Below, piece by piece: positions 1 through 8,420 of a stretch of DNA of 57,297 nucleotides. Numbering within the stretch: position 1 is the first letter of the stretch; every line of letters begins with the position of its first letter. A program made the position numbers and the translations under genes. The DNA comes from Gemmatimonadota bacterium (GTDB taxonomy: Bacteria; Gemmatimonadota; Gemmatimonadetes; Longimicrobiales; Longimicrobiaceae), in contig SKRI01000176.1 of the NCBI GenBank assembly GCA_007118565.1, positions 1-57,297 of the forward strand, written 5' to 3'. The notes under the pieces were generated by a model. The model ran no database searches, had not been told where the DNA came from, and was given only the letters and a program-made list of their open reading frames with translations.

Positions 1-248
1 ACCAGCTTCATGTTGGAGGCGGGCATGACGAGCCGTTCGCTCCCCAGGCGAAAGATGGTATCCGACCGCTCGAGCGAGCGGACCATCACCCCCCAGGTGG
101 CGTGCTCGAAGCCGGGGTCGGCGAAGATTTCCACGAGCTCCGCGTGCAGCGCCTCCGCCGGCGTAGGCGCGGGCGCGGGCGGCGCGATCGGGGCGCACGC
201 CCCCCCGAGGGTGAGGAGGGAAATCCAGACCGCGGTGACCGCTCTCAT
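1..248 (-). CDS. dacB: D-alanyl-D-alanine carboxypeptidase/endopeptidase (PBP4, peptidase S13), N-terminal part only
   Basis: Seen: the minus strand reads from ATG at 248 to the window edge (82 codons). The N-terminus has a hydrophobic signal ending in a lipobox-like LGGAC. A conserved block then ends in PASNMKLV, which holds the SxxK active-site motif (SNMK) of penicillin-binding proteins. Known: S13 enzymes trim or hydrolyse peptidoglycan peptides in the periplasm. Inferred: a lipid-anchored periplasmic PBP4-type enzyme. The rest of the protein lies outside the window. The start overlaps the doxX-like stop as ATGA, so the two are probably co-transcribed. The lipoprotein form is inferred only from the cysteine position. 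Confidence 0.8.
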   Translation of the reverse strand, partial: MRAVTAVWISLLTLGGACAPIAPPAPAPTPAEALHAELVEIFADPGFEHATWGVMVRSLERSDTIFRLGSERLVMPASNMKL

Positions 249-697
249 GCCACCTCCTGCCGGGTCGGCGCGGTGCGCGGGTCCGGCTCCCCGTCCCTTC
301 CTGCGCCGCGCGACCGGCCGACGACCCGGTCGAGGCTCAAGACGCCTGGACCCCGAGCCACCAGGTAGAGGAAAACGAAGCAGTAGAGGGCCGCCAGCGA
401 GCCGCGGTTCAGGATGGGCCAGAACCCCTGCGGCGCATGGGCCATGAAGTAGGCGAAGGCCATGACGCCCGCCGCCAGGAAGGCGGCGGCCCGCGTGAAG
501 AGCCCGAGTGCGATCAGGATCCCGCCGAAGAACTCGATGACCCCCGCGAAGAAGCGCAGCTCGGGAAACTCGACCGCCGTTCCGTCGAACCACCCCCAGA
601 GCTTCTGCGCCCCGTGCTGGAAGAAGAGGAATCCGGCGATGATGCGCAGCGCGTTCAGCGCCACCTCCTCGAACCGTCTCGGATAGAGTTGGATCAC
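245..697 (-). CDS. DoxX family membrane protein
   Basis: A 150-residue protein with about four hydrophobic segments and the DoxX signature near the N-terminus: ALRIIAGFLFFQHGAQKLWG, followed by an E-F-F-G-G block (residues about 54-60). DoxX proteins are small integral membrane proteins of loosely defined function, some linked to thiosulfate or redox metabolism. The GTG start at 697 is preceded by AAGGAG at a 5-nt distance, which supports it. The C-terminal 25 residues are hydrophilic and Arg/Gly rich. It overlaps the downstream dacB start by 4 nt. The family call is firm; the cellular role is unknown. Confidence 0.85.
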   Translation of the reverse strand: MIQLYPRRFEEVALNALRIIAGFLFFQHGAQKLWGWFDGTAVEFPELRFFAGVIEFFGGILIALGLFTRAAAFLAAGVMAFAYFMAHAPQGFWPILNRGSLAALYCFVFLYLVARGPGVLSLDRVVGRSRGAGRDGEPDPRTAPTRQEVA

Positions 698-784
698 GTC
701 GACTCCTTGCGGGGGGGACCTCGTCTGGCGGCGCCGTCAACTTGGCGGCGGGCTAAGGGAGATGGCAACCCGGCCCCCGAGCGG

Positions 785-3646
785 CTACCCCCGGTCCGCC
801 ATGGCCAGCAGCTCGGCAGGATGGATGGCACGCCGACCGTTGCCGAAGTCCTTGATCTGCGTCCGGCAGGAGAAGCCGGGGGCCACGGCGATGTCTCCAT
901 CTCCCAGCTCCCGCACCGCCGGCATCAGCACCCGCTCGGCGCAGGCACGCGACACCTCGTAGTTGTCGCGCATGTAGCCGAAGGAGCCGGCCATGCCGCA
1001 GCACCCCGCGTCGAGCAGCTCCAGGTCCAGCCCCTCCACCCGACCGAGGACGTTTACGGTGGGGATCATGCCGACCAGCGCCTTCTGGTGGCAGTGACCG
1101 TGGACGAGCGCCTTCCGCTCCAACCGCCCGGGCTCGTAGTCCGTCTCCGCCAGGAGCTCCTCCAGCGTCCGGCTCCGCTCCACGAAGAGGGCCGTGCGCG
1201 GGTCGTCGACGAGGTCGGGGAGCTCGTCGCGCATGGTCAGGATGCAGCTGGGCTCGACCCCCACCAGCATCGCGCCCGCCTCCAGCCGCGGCGCCACTGT
1301 CTCCACGAAGCTGCGCAGCTTGTCGCGTGCATCCGCGAGCAGCCCTTTGGAGATGGCGGCCCGTCCGCAGCACACCTGTCGTGAGGGAAGCTCCACGGCG
1401 AAGCCGGCGCGTTCGAGCACGGTGGCGGCGGCCGTGAGCGGGGCGGGCTCGAAGAAGTTGTGGAAGGTGTCGTCGAGCAGAACCACCGGCGGTCGGCCCT
1501 CCTTGCCGACGGGCCGGAAAGACTTCCGGAAGGGGCGTGGGACGATCTCCGGGAGGCTCCGCTCGGGGTGGACCCCGGCGGCACGCTTCATCACCCCCCC
1601 GAAGAGGCGGGAGCCGAGGTTGGCGGTGCCGGGCAGGAGCCCACCCGCCTTCGCGAGCTCATGGATCCGGCCGAAGAAGAGGGCGTCCGGGGGTGTCCCG
1701 GTCTTCTTGTAAGACTGCGCCAGGAACTCGGCCTTGTAGCGGGCCATGTCCACTCCCACGGGACACTCGGTCTTGCACGCCTTGCACTCCAGGCATAGGG
1801 AGAGGGCCTCCTTCACCTCGGGGCTCCGCATCCCGTCCAGCGTTCCACGCATCGCCTCGCGGAGGGTGTTGGCGCGTCCCCGCACGGTGTGCTCCTCCTC
1901 GCGGGTCACCATGTACGAGGGGCACATCGTGCCTATATCCAGCTTCCGGCAGACCGCCATCCCGTTGCACTTTTCCACGGCCCGATCCCACCCGCCGTCC
2001 GCGGAGTAGTCGAAGAAGGTCTCCGGCGACTCCGCATGGTAGTCGGCGCCGAAGCGCTGATTCGCGCTCATGACCGGCGGATCGATGATCTTGCCGGGGT
2101 TCATGAGACCGTTCGGGTCGAAAAGCAGCTTCACCTTCCGGTGCAGCTCCATCAGCTCCGGCCCGAACATGAGGGGGAGGAACTCGGAGCGGGACAGGCC
2201 GTCCCCATGCTCACCGGAGATGGAGCCGCCGAACTCCACCACCAGCTCGGCCACCTCGCGGGCAATGGCCTGCATACGCTCCACGTCCTCCGCCCGCTTC
2301 AGGTCCAGATCCACGCGGATGTGCAGGCACCCCTGCCCCGCATGGCCGAAGTAACCGCTGGTGGTGCCGTGCTTCTCGATGATCTCCCCGAAGCGCCGTG
2401 TGTACGCGCCCAGCTTCTCCGGCGCGATGCCCGTGTCCTCCACGAACTCGACCGGCTTGATGTCCCGCGTCGGCGTGGTGTTGTAGAGGAGCCCGGTGGC
2501 AGCTCGGCGCAGCGCCCACGCGTCGTTCTGCTCGACGGGGTCCACATAGACCCCCGCGTCGGGCGCCCCCGGCAGTCCGACGGCGCGCCGGGCGAAGTCG
2601 CGCGCCAGCTCGGAGACCTCGTCCATGTCGTCTCCCGCGAACTCCACGAAGAGGACGCCGAGCGCGCCGGGGGCGATCCGCGCGGCCGAATCGCGGTACT
2701 GGAGGAGCTCGCGCGCGCCGCTCACCACCCGGTGGTCGACCACCTCGATGGCGGAGAGCCCGTGCTCCGGCAGGATCTCCGGCACCGCGTCGATCGAATC
2801 GAACTGTCCCTGGAAGGAGAGCAGCACCAGCGCGCGCGCCGGCGGGAGCGGGACGAGCCCCAGCTCGGCCTCCACCACGGTGGCGAGGGTCCCTTCCGAG
2901 CCGACGATCAGCTTGGCCAGGTTGAAGTCCCCTTCGCCGATCAGCTCGTCGAAGTTGTAGCCGGAGACGCGGCGGGGGATATCCGGGTATTTTTCCCGGA
3001 TCAGCGCCGCCATCGGATCGACCAGGTCACGGACGGCGCGTCCGAGCTCCCCCTCGCGCCCCGGCTGGCTCTCCAGCTCGGTGCGTGATACAGGGCCGAA
3101 GCGGACCGTCTCCCCGTCGGCCAGGACGCAGGTGAGCGAGCGGACGTGGTCGATGGTCTTGCCGTAGACCAGCGATCGGGCCCCGCAGGCGTTGTTGCCG
3201 ATCATCCCGCCCAACGCGCACTGGTAGATGGTGGCCGGATCCGGGCCGAACTGGAGGGCGTTCGGGAGCAGCGCCCGGTTCAGCCGGTCGAGCCGGATCC
3301 CCGGCTGCACCCGGGCGGTGCGCCCCTCCGCGTCCACCTCGAGCACTGCATCCATGTACCGGCTGAAGTCGATGATCAGCGCCTCGCCGATGGACTGGCC
3401 CGCCAGCGATGTCCCGCCCCCGCGGGGAACGAGCGCGACCCCCTCCTCGGACGCGAGTCGCGCTGTGGTCGCCACGTCCTCCGCGGTGCGCGGCAGCACC
3501 ACCCCCACCGGCGGGATCTGGTAGAGCGAGGCATCGGTGCTGTAGAGGACCCGCGTCTTGGTGTCGAAGCGTACATCACCCTCCACCCGCGCCTCGAGGG
3601 CACGGCGGAGTCTGTCGGAGCTGCTCACGGGGGAGATGGAGTTCAT
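785..3646 (-). CDS. FAD-linked oxidase fused to Fe-S/CCG oxidoreductase (D-lactate/2-hydroxyacid dehydrogenase type)
   Basis: About 953 residues. Order of domains: FAD_binding_4 (residues about 45-185, with RGGGTSLAGQS and a GNNACG motif), FAD-oxidase C-terminal domain (about 210-480), a ferredoxin-like segment with Cys clusters including CLECKACKTECP (about 545-630), then two cysteine-rich CCG repeats (VCCGRAAISKG near 756 and GCCGMAGSFGYM near 882). This is the YdiJ-like single-chain layout that joins a GlcD-type flavoprotein to a GlpC/GlcF-type electron-transfer part. Such enzymes oxidise D-2-hydroxyacids and pass electrons to the respiratory chain. Substrate is not predictable here. The ATG at 3646 is chosen because the homologous region starts just after it; the frame stays open 24 codons further upstream. 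No clear ribosome site is visible. Confidence 0.88.
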   Translation of the reverse strand: MNSISPVSSSDRLRRALEARVEGDVRFDTKTRVLYSTDASLYQIPPVGVVLPRTAEDVATTARLASEEGVALVPRGGGTSLAGQSIGEALIIDFSRYMDAVLEVDAEGRTARVQPGIRLDRLNRALLPNALQFGPDPATIYQCALGGMIGNNACGARSLVYGKTIDHVRSLTCVLADGETVRFGPVSRTELESQPGREGELGRAVRDLVDPMAALIREKYPDIPRRVSGYNFDELIGEGDFNLAKLIVGSEGTLATVVEAELGLVPLPPARALVLLSFQGQFDSIDAVPEILPEHGLSAIEVVDHRVVSGARELLQYRDSAARIAPGALGVLFVEFAGDDMDEVSELARDFARRAVGLPGAPDAGVYVDPVEQNDAWALRRAATGLLYNTTPTRDIKPVEFVEDTGIAPEKLGAYTRRFGEIIEKHGTTSGYFGHAGQGCLHIRVDLDLKRAEDVERMQAIAREVAELVVEFGGSISGEHGDGLSRSEFLPLMFGPELMELHRKVKLLFDPNGLMNPGKIIDPPVMSANQRFGADYHAESPETFFDYSADGGWDRAVEKCNGMAVCRKLDIGTMCPSYMVTREEEHTVRGRANTLREAMRGTLDGMRSPEVKEALSLCLECKACKTECPVGVDMARYKAEFLAQSYKKTGTPPDALFFGRIHELAKAGGLLPGTANLGSRLFGGVMKRAAGVHPERSLPEIVPRPFRKSFRPVGKEGRPPVVLLDDTFHNFFEPAPLTAAATVLERAGFAVELPSRQVCCGRAAISKGLLADARDKLRSFVETVAPRLEAGAMLVGVEPSCILTMRDELPDLVDDPRTALFVERSRTLEELLAETDYEPGRLERKALVHGHCHQKALVGMIPTVNVLGRVEGLDLELLDAGCCGMAGSFGYMRDNYEVSRACAERVLMPAVRELGDGDIAVAPGFSCRTQIKDFGNGRRAIHPAELLAMADRG

Positions 3647-3785
3647 CGGGAACCGGAAGAAGGGGTGCCGGCGGAGGGCCGCTGCGAAATCCGCACCGGG
3701 CGCGGCGCGACTACACAATCAGGGCGAAACCGGTTATCTTTTCAACACATTCGGAGATCCGATCCACGGAATCGAAGAGGAGATC

Positions 3786-4328
3786 ATGCACGTCTTTCTG
3801 CGAGAGGAGCCGGTCCGGCTCGAGATGCGCCGGGTAGAGGCTCAGGGGCTCGTCGAGTCAGGCTCCGGCCTCGTTGCCATGGCCTTCTACGCCGATGGAA
3901 ACGACCGACCGAGCTTCCGTGCAGTTCTTCCCGAGGAGACGGTCGAGGTGCTATCCAAGGCCATCGAGCGCCCGGTCCATCTCGGCCTGCTGGCCGAGGA
4001 GCCCGAGGACGACGGGGAAATTCGCGCCATGGTCGGCATCTCCGTGGTGGTGGAGGGCGAGGTCGAGTTCGAGGAGGAGGAAGAGATGGTGGACGAGCCG
4101 TGGCGCGAGAGCGTCGGTGATCCGGACGCGTGGAAGGGCGAGGAGGTCTCCATGGAAGAGGATCCGGGCCGCACCGCGCTCCTCGCATTCGCTCCCCTCG
4201 TCCGTCTGGAGCGCAGGCATCCCGGCGATTTCGGGGAGGAGCTCGCCGATCTCCTGGAGAGCGCGCTCGCCGGCTCCACCCGGCCCTCGCTGGAGGCCCG
4301 GGTGGAGCAGCTCCTCGAGGAGCTGTAG
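3786..4328 (+). CDS. Conserved-looking acidic protein of unknown function
   Basis: A 180-residue soluble protein. The ATG at 3786 has a good ribosome site (GAGGAG, 3 nt upstream). The first 85 residues look like a compact alpha/beta fold. A strongly acidic linker follows (VEFEEEEEMVDEP, about residues 95-107), then a C-terminal helix-rich part with a final amphipathic helix ending LEQLLEEL-like. I do not recognise the family. It is transcribed divergently from the FAD/Fe-S oxidoreductase across a 139-nt gap and lies 73 nt upstream of gluQRS. The gene is probably real, given the ribosome site and clean high-GC coding pattern. Confidence 0.7.
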   Translation: MHVFLREEPVRLEMRRVEAQGLVESGSGLVAMAFYADGNDRPSFRAVLPEETVEVLSKAIERPVHLGLLAEEPEDDGEIRAMVGISVVVEGEVEFEEEEEMVDEPWRESVGDPDAWKGEEVSMEEDPGRTALLAFAPLVRLERRHPGDFGEELADLLESALAGSTRPSLEARVEQLLEEL

Positions 4329-4401
4329 AACCCGGCGACGCACGGCCCGCGGGGGGCGATGATCGGCACAGCAATGTTGGCATGCAGGTGATTCGGCCGC
4401 A

Positions 4402-5433
4402 GTGGTGATTCCGTCCCAGAGCGGAAGCACCGCTTCGCGAGCAGCGAACCGCGAACCGCGAGCCGCGAGCATCCGCGGCCGCTTCGCCCCCAGCCCTACC
4501 GGCTCCCTTCATCTGGGCAACGCCCGCACGGCTCTTCTCGCCTGGCTCCAGGCACGAGCAGCCGGTGGGCGTTACGTCATGCGGGTCGAGGACCTCGACC
4601 GCAACCGCGTCCGGACGGGGATGATGGAGCGTCAGTTGAGCGAGCTCCGCTGGCTCGGTCTCGACTGGGACGAGGGACCGGACGTCGGAGGGCCGTATGC
4701 CCCCTACTGCCAGTCCGAGCGTCGGGAGCTCTACGAAACCGCTCTCGCACGACTCGACGCATCCGGACGCACCTACCGCTGCACCTGTTCGCGCAGGGAG
4801 ATCGCCGAGGCGGCAAGCGCCCCGCACGCCGAGGAGGACGAGGGGCCCTGCTATCCGGGCTTCTGCCGCCCGGAAGGGGAGGGCGGCACGGACCGCACCG
4901 GCAGGCCCGCCGCGGTGCGCTTTCGCGTCCCGGAGAAGGAGGTATCATTCCGGGACCTCCTGCACGGGGAGCAGCGCTTCCAGCCCGCCTCGGAGACGGG
5001 GGACTTCGTCATCCGCCGCAAGGACGGTGTGGCGGCCTACCAACTGGCCGTGGTTGTGGACGACGCGGCCATGGAGATCACCCACGTGGTCCGGGGAGCC
5101 GATCTACTCTCCTCCACCGCGCGGCAGATCCTCCTCTATGAGGCGCTCCGTCTCCCGATCCCGGCCTTCCTGCACGTCCCGCTCATGCACGGCCGGGACG
5201 GGGGTCGCCTTTCCAAGCGGGAGGGGGCGGTGACGCTGAGCGAGGTGAGGGAGGGAGGAGCCTCCCCGAAGGCGGTGGTGGGGTGGCTCGCCGCTTCCTG
5301 CGGGCTCGCCTCCGCCGGGGAGCGGACCCGACCGGAGGATCTCGTCGGCCGCTTCGAGGTGGCGAAGCTCCCGCGAGGGCCGACGCGGGTGGATGCGACG
5401 CCCTTCGACCTTCCGACCGCCGCCCCTGGATGA
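4402..5433 (+). CDS. gluQ: Glutamyl-Q tRNA(Asp) synthetase
   Basis: A truncated glutamyl-tRNA synthetase paralogue that attaches glutamate to queuosine at position 34 of tRNA(Asp). Seen: class I HIGH-type motif in APSPTGSLHLGNART (about residues 30-44), a zinc-site region with CTCSRREI and YPGFC, and the KMSKS-equivalent GRLSKREGA near residue 270. The length (343) lacks the anticodon-binding domain of true GltX, which supports GluQRS. The open frame begins with tandem GTG codons at 4402/4405 and gives a 25-residue N-terminal extension made partly of a heptanucleotide repeat (4437-4471). No better start exists before the catalytic core. Confidence 0.88.
   Translation: MVIPSQSGSTASRAANREPRAASIRGRFAPSPTGSLHLGNARTALLAWLQARAAGGRYVMRVEDLDRNRVRTGMMERQLSELRWLGLDWDEGPDVGGPYAPYCQSERRELYETALARLDASGRTYRCTCSRREIAEAASAPHAEEDEGPCYPGFCRPEGEGGTDRTGRPAAVRFRVPEKEVSFRDLLHGEQRFQPASETGDFVIRRKDGVAAYQLAVVVDDAAMEITHVVRGADLLSSTARQILLYEALRLPIPAFLHVPLMHGRDGGRLSKREGAVTLSEVREGGASPKAVVGWLAASCGLASAGERTRPEDLVGRFEVAKLPRGPTRVDATPFDLPTAAPG
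4437..4471 (+). repeat. Five imperfect tandem heptamers, GCGARCM
   Basis: Units are gcgagca, gcgaacc, gcgaacc, gcgagcc and gcgagca in direct succession. They lie inside the 5' end of the gluQ reading frame, between the GTG start and the first catalytic motif. The unit length is not a multiple of three. Confidence 0.85.
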
Positions 5434-5500
5434 CGACGACCCGCGGCCCGCGGGCGAAACATTGCACGAACGGGCTTTTCAGCCCCCGATATCGATCTTC

Positions 5501-6277
5501 ATGCGCCGGTTCCTCCTCCTATTGGTCGCCGCCCTGCTCACCGCTCCCGCCGTTGCGGAAGCGCAGATTTCGCCAAAGCATCTGCCAGCCGACCAGGAGC
5601 TGCCACGCTTCGCCGTCACTCCCTTCGCGGGTGTCCAGGCTCCCTACATGGCCGCCGGCAGGTTCGGGTTGGTCTTCCCCGATGGGGGCCGGGAGTTCTG
5701 GGACGTGACCCAGGTCTTCGAGCCCGCGCTCGCCGCCGGACTCCAGCTGCAGACGCACATCGGAGGACCGTGGGGAGCGCTCGCCTCGATCAGCTACAGC
5801 TACGGCGCGGACCAGTCGGTTCGCTACGATGCGTGGGCATTGGACGGCGCGCATACCGGCGATGAGGTCGTCGAGTTCCGGACCGGCGGTCAGGCGCTCT
5901 GGATGGGACGTATGGCCGTATATTACCGGCTGCCGGTGCCGGAGCGTGATCTTCGCCTCTACCCGGTGATCGGGACGGTCTCGGCCGGTCCGGCAGTGGT
6001 GCGGCAGGAGGGTCGCGACTACCTCGGAACAGGGGAGGGGCTCGCCGACCCGGTCTACAATCTCGCGATCAATGTGGGCGCGGATGCGATCCTTCCCATT
6101 GCCGCGCTCCCCGGCGTCTCCCTGTACGCCGGTGCCGAGAACTACCTGACCTTCTGGAATACCGGCGAGTGGGAGCGTCGGGAGGCTGCCTTCTACTGGC
6201 CTGGTACGACGGTGCAGTACGACTACAACCCGACCTTCCTGGTCCTCTTCCGGATCGGCTCGACCGTCCGCTTCTGA
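5501..6277 (+). CDS. Secreted, probable outer-membrane beta-barrel protein
   Basis: A 258-residue protein with a classical signal peptide (MRRFLLLLVAALLTAPAVAEAQ, cleavage expected after AEA). The mature part is rich in alternating hydrophobic and aromatic beta-strand stretches and Gly/Tyr, and ends with the aromatic residue F (STVRF), as outer-membrane beta-barrels usually do. No enzymatic motif is visible. The ATG at 5501 is chosen because it directly precedes the signal peptide; the frame also contains an earlier ATG at 5393 that would bury the signal. Function unknown; it lies 67 nt after gluQ on the same strand. Confidence 0.65.
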   Translation: MRRFLLLLVAALLTAPAVAEAQISPKHLPADQELPRFAVTPFAGVQAPYMAAGRFGLVFPDGGREFWDVTQVFEPALAAGLQLQTHIGGPWGALASISYSYGADQSVRYDAWALDGAHTGDEVVEFRTGGQALWMGRMAVYYRLPVPERDLRLYPVIGTVSAGPAVVRQEGRDYLGTGEGLADPVYNLAINVGADAILPIAALPGVSLYAGAENYLTFWNTGEWERREAAFYWPGTTVQYDYNPTFLVLFRIGSTVRF

Positions 6278-6305
6278 AGCTGGGAGTCGTTGACCGCCTC
6301 CGGGG

Positions 6306-7361
6306 TCAGCTTCCCTCCGCCTTCCGGCCCAGCTCTTCCGGCGTGAGCCAGCGATCCAGGTTCGCCAGGACATCCACCGCGCGGCTCAACGTGCGGTCCG
6401 GATAGCCGAGGGCACGCTTGATCTCCACGTCCCGCTGAATCGGGTTCCTCTCCCGCCACTCCATCTCGAACACCTCCTTCACCCCCAGCTCCCGCGTGAA
6501 GTAGATGGCGTTCGACGGCACCGGGAAATCGCTCCCGTAGAGGGTCCGCTCCCAGATCCGGGAATCCTCGGCGAGCGCCGGGAGATGAGCGTACCTGCCG
6601 GGGTTGCACATCCCGGAGTTGTCCACCCAGAGGTGGGGGTACTCGTCGAACATGCCCCGCAGCGTCGGAAGCTGGTCCGGCTCCAGGGAAAAGAGGATGC
6701 GGGTGCCGGTATGGGCGCAGATCACCGGCACGCCCGCGTCGAGCGGGGCCCGAAGCAGGGTCACGTCGTTCAGGCTCTCGTCGATGGTGGCGAAGGTGCG
6801 CTCCCCTCCCATGTGCACGAGCAGGGGGATGCCTGCCTCCGCGAGGAGACGGTAGAAATCGGTGATCTTCGGATGACGGAGGTCGATCCCCTGCGTCATA
6901 GGGAGCCACTTGATGAGGACGGCGCCGCCATCCACGCACTCCTCCAGCCGCTCCATGGCATCGGCCCGGAAGGGGTTGACGGAAGGGCCGGGGAGGAGGT
7001 GGTCGTTGTCGTGGCAGCTCCGGAAGACCCAGGAGGGCGGAACGATCATCTGCGACCGCTCCTCGTCGAGGGAGCCGTCCGCCCGGTAGACACCGTCGAA
7101 CCCCAGCGCCACCGCGTAATCGATCTCGGACTCGTCCACGATCTCAGATACCAGATGGACCCAGTCGCTGTCCGCGCTCTCCTCCATCTGCTCCGTCGTG
7201 ATGCCGTGGATCCGGCGGAGGATCTGGAAGGTGAGCCGCGATTGGAAGGCGGGGGACACCCAGCAGCCGGAATCATCGGTCCCTACCCCGGTCAGGTGGA
7301 GGTGCGTGTCGATCCGCGGGGAGGTCGCGGCCGTGGAGCGATCAGGTCCGTCTTCGTTCAT
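6306..7361 (-). CDS. Amidohydrolase family protein (PF04909-like TIM-barrel metal hydrolase)
   Basis: A 351-residue protein with the metal-binding HxH at the N-terminus (RIDTHLHLTG), later metal or catalytic blocks LLVHMGGERTFAT and VICAHTGTRILF, and the terminal Asp motif LYGSDFPVPSN. These match the ACMSD/amidohydrolase-2 group, whose members decarboxylate or hydrolyse small organic acids. The specific substrate is unknown. The ATG at 7361 overlaps the stop of the upstream alpha/beta hydrolase as ATGA, so the pair is probably translationally coupled; a TTG 8 codons upstream is an unlikely alternative. It converges with the outer-membrane protein gene across 28 nt. Confidence 0.82.
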   Translation of the reverse strand: MNEDGPDRSTAATSPRIDTHLHLTGVGTDDSGCWVSPAFQSRLTFQILRRIHGITTEQMEESADSDWVHLVSEIVDESEIDYAVALGFDGVYRADGSLDEERSQMIVPPSWVFRSCHDNDHLLPGPSVNPFRADAMERLEECVDGGAVLIKWLPMTQGIDLRHPKITDFYRLLAEAGIPLLVHMGGERTFATIDESLNDVTLLRAPLDAGVPVICAHTGTRILFSLEPDQLPTLRGMFDEYPHLWVDNSGMCNPGRYAHLPALAEDSRIWERTLYGSDFPVPSNAIYFTRELGVKEVFEMEWRERNPIQRDVEIKRALGYPDRTLSRAVDVLANLDRWLTPEELGRKAEGS

Positions 7362-8239
7362 GAGGGGGTATGCCGTTCGATCCAATTCACCAACGCCTCC
7401 TCTGTCTCGGCCGCAATCGAGGTGGTGCAGTGCGTCCCATCCCGGATTCGGAGCAGCTCGCTGTCCTGCAGGAGCTCGTGGAGGCGCGCCGCGTGCCGAG
7501 GCGGGACCACCCGGTCCGACTCTCCGGCGATGAGAAGCGTGGGGCGTGCCACCGCGATTGCGGCACGCGCCAGGTCCAGCTCCCGGAGGAGCTGCCGCAC
7601 CTCCTCGAGATAGCCGAACGAGCCACTCCCCTTCATGCGGATGGGGAAGGTCGAGCGGCGGAACGGCCCAAAGGCCGGAATCGATCCCAGAAGTCCGTAG
7701 TGGCGTCGCGGACGGAGCGCCCGGCGTCCCAGCAACCCCCCCGCTTCGGCGGCAAGGGAGCCGGGACCGAGGTGCAAGCCCAGGGGTGGGCTGATCAGAG
7801 CCGCGGAAGCGACCCCCTCACCGGCATCGTCCGCCAGCCCGCGAAGGAGGAGGGCGCCCCCCAGGCTCTCGCCGATCGCGTGGAGGGGTCCCCTCGCGTC
7901 GCGTCCGGCGCGCCCCAGCATGTGCGGAACCGCGCGCCGGACCCGCGCGCGGTCGAAGGTGCCGGTGCCCGTCCGGCCGTGCCCGTCCAGATCCGCGGCT
8001 CGCAGCTGAAAACCCCGCAGGAGGAGGCGCTTGAAGAGCCCGATCTGCGGAAAGAGCGCCTCGTTTCCGGTCCCGTGGACGAACACCACCCGCCCCCGGG
8101 CGGGGCGGGCGGGCGCCATGCAATACTCTGTGGTCCAGGCTCCGTCGTCCCGCTGATAGCGTGTTCGCTGGAAGCGCATGCCACGCTCGATCATCCAGTT
8201 CCGAAATGCGCGCTGATAGCGCGTGAGGGCTTCGGCCAT
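7358..8239 (-). CDS. Alpha/beta hydrolase (serine hydrolase, monoacylglycerol lipase/esterase type)
   Basis: A 293-residue cytosolic protein. Seen: oxyanion region VVFVHGTGNEALF, nucleophile elbow AIGESLGGALLL (GxSxG), Asp motif LLIAGESDRVVPP and a His near the C-terminus (DGTHCTTSI). This is a complete catalytic triad of the alpha/beta hydrolase fold. The ATG at 8239 has an AGGAGGT ribosome site about 8 nt upstream, which decides the start over an open upstream extension. It is coupled to the downstream amidohydrolase. A terminator-like hairpin separates it from the sigma-factor gene. Confidence 0.83.
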   Translation of the reverse strand: MAEALTRYQRAFRNWMIERGMRFQRTRYQRDDGAWTTEYCMAPARPARGRVVFVHGTGNEALFPQIGLFKRLLLRGFQLRAADLDGHGRTGTGTFDRARVRRAVPHMLGRAGRDARGPLHAIGESLGGALLLRGLADDAGEGVASAALISPPLGLHLGPGSLAAEAGGLLGRRALRPRRHYGLLGSIPAFGPFRRSTFPIRMKGSGSFGYLEEVRQLLRELDLARAAIAVARPTLLIAGESDRVVPPRHAARLHELLQDSELLRIRDGTHCTTSIAAETEEALVNWIERHTPS

Positions 8240-8347
8240 GATACCTAACCTCCTGCGGACGTGCGCCCGCGGATGCCGCCGGGGCGGTACATGGTCGTGG
8301 GTGGCCGCGTCCGGCGTAAGATCGCTGCATCGCGACGTATCTCCGCA

Positions 8348-8389
8348 CAAAAGATGCGACCCCTTCCAGTGGGTGGAAGAGGTCGCATC
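8348..8389 (-). terminator. Rho-independent terminator after the sigma-factor gene
   Basis: On the minus strand the arms GATGCGACC and GGTCGCATC (8353-8389 overall, with extra CTTCC/GGAAG pairing inside) form a strong hairpin followed at once by TTTTG. It lies 31 nt past the sigma stop and before the hydrolase ribosome site, so it should separate these two units. Confidence 0.8.
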
Positions 8390-8420
8390 GTCATGTCGTA
8401 CGGCTTTGGCGTGCGGCGGT

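Noticed and set aside
3647-3785. Promoter pair in the divergent gap between the FAD oxidase and the acidic protein
   Set aside because: AT-richer patches exist, but no -35/-10 pair with acceptable spacing could be picked.
5393-5500. Earlier ATG for the outer-membrane protein
   Set aside because: It would place 36 hydrophilic residues before an intact signal peptide and overlap gluQ.
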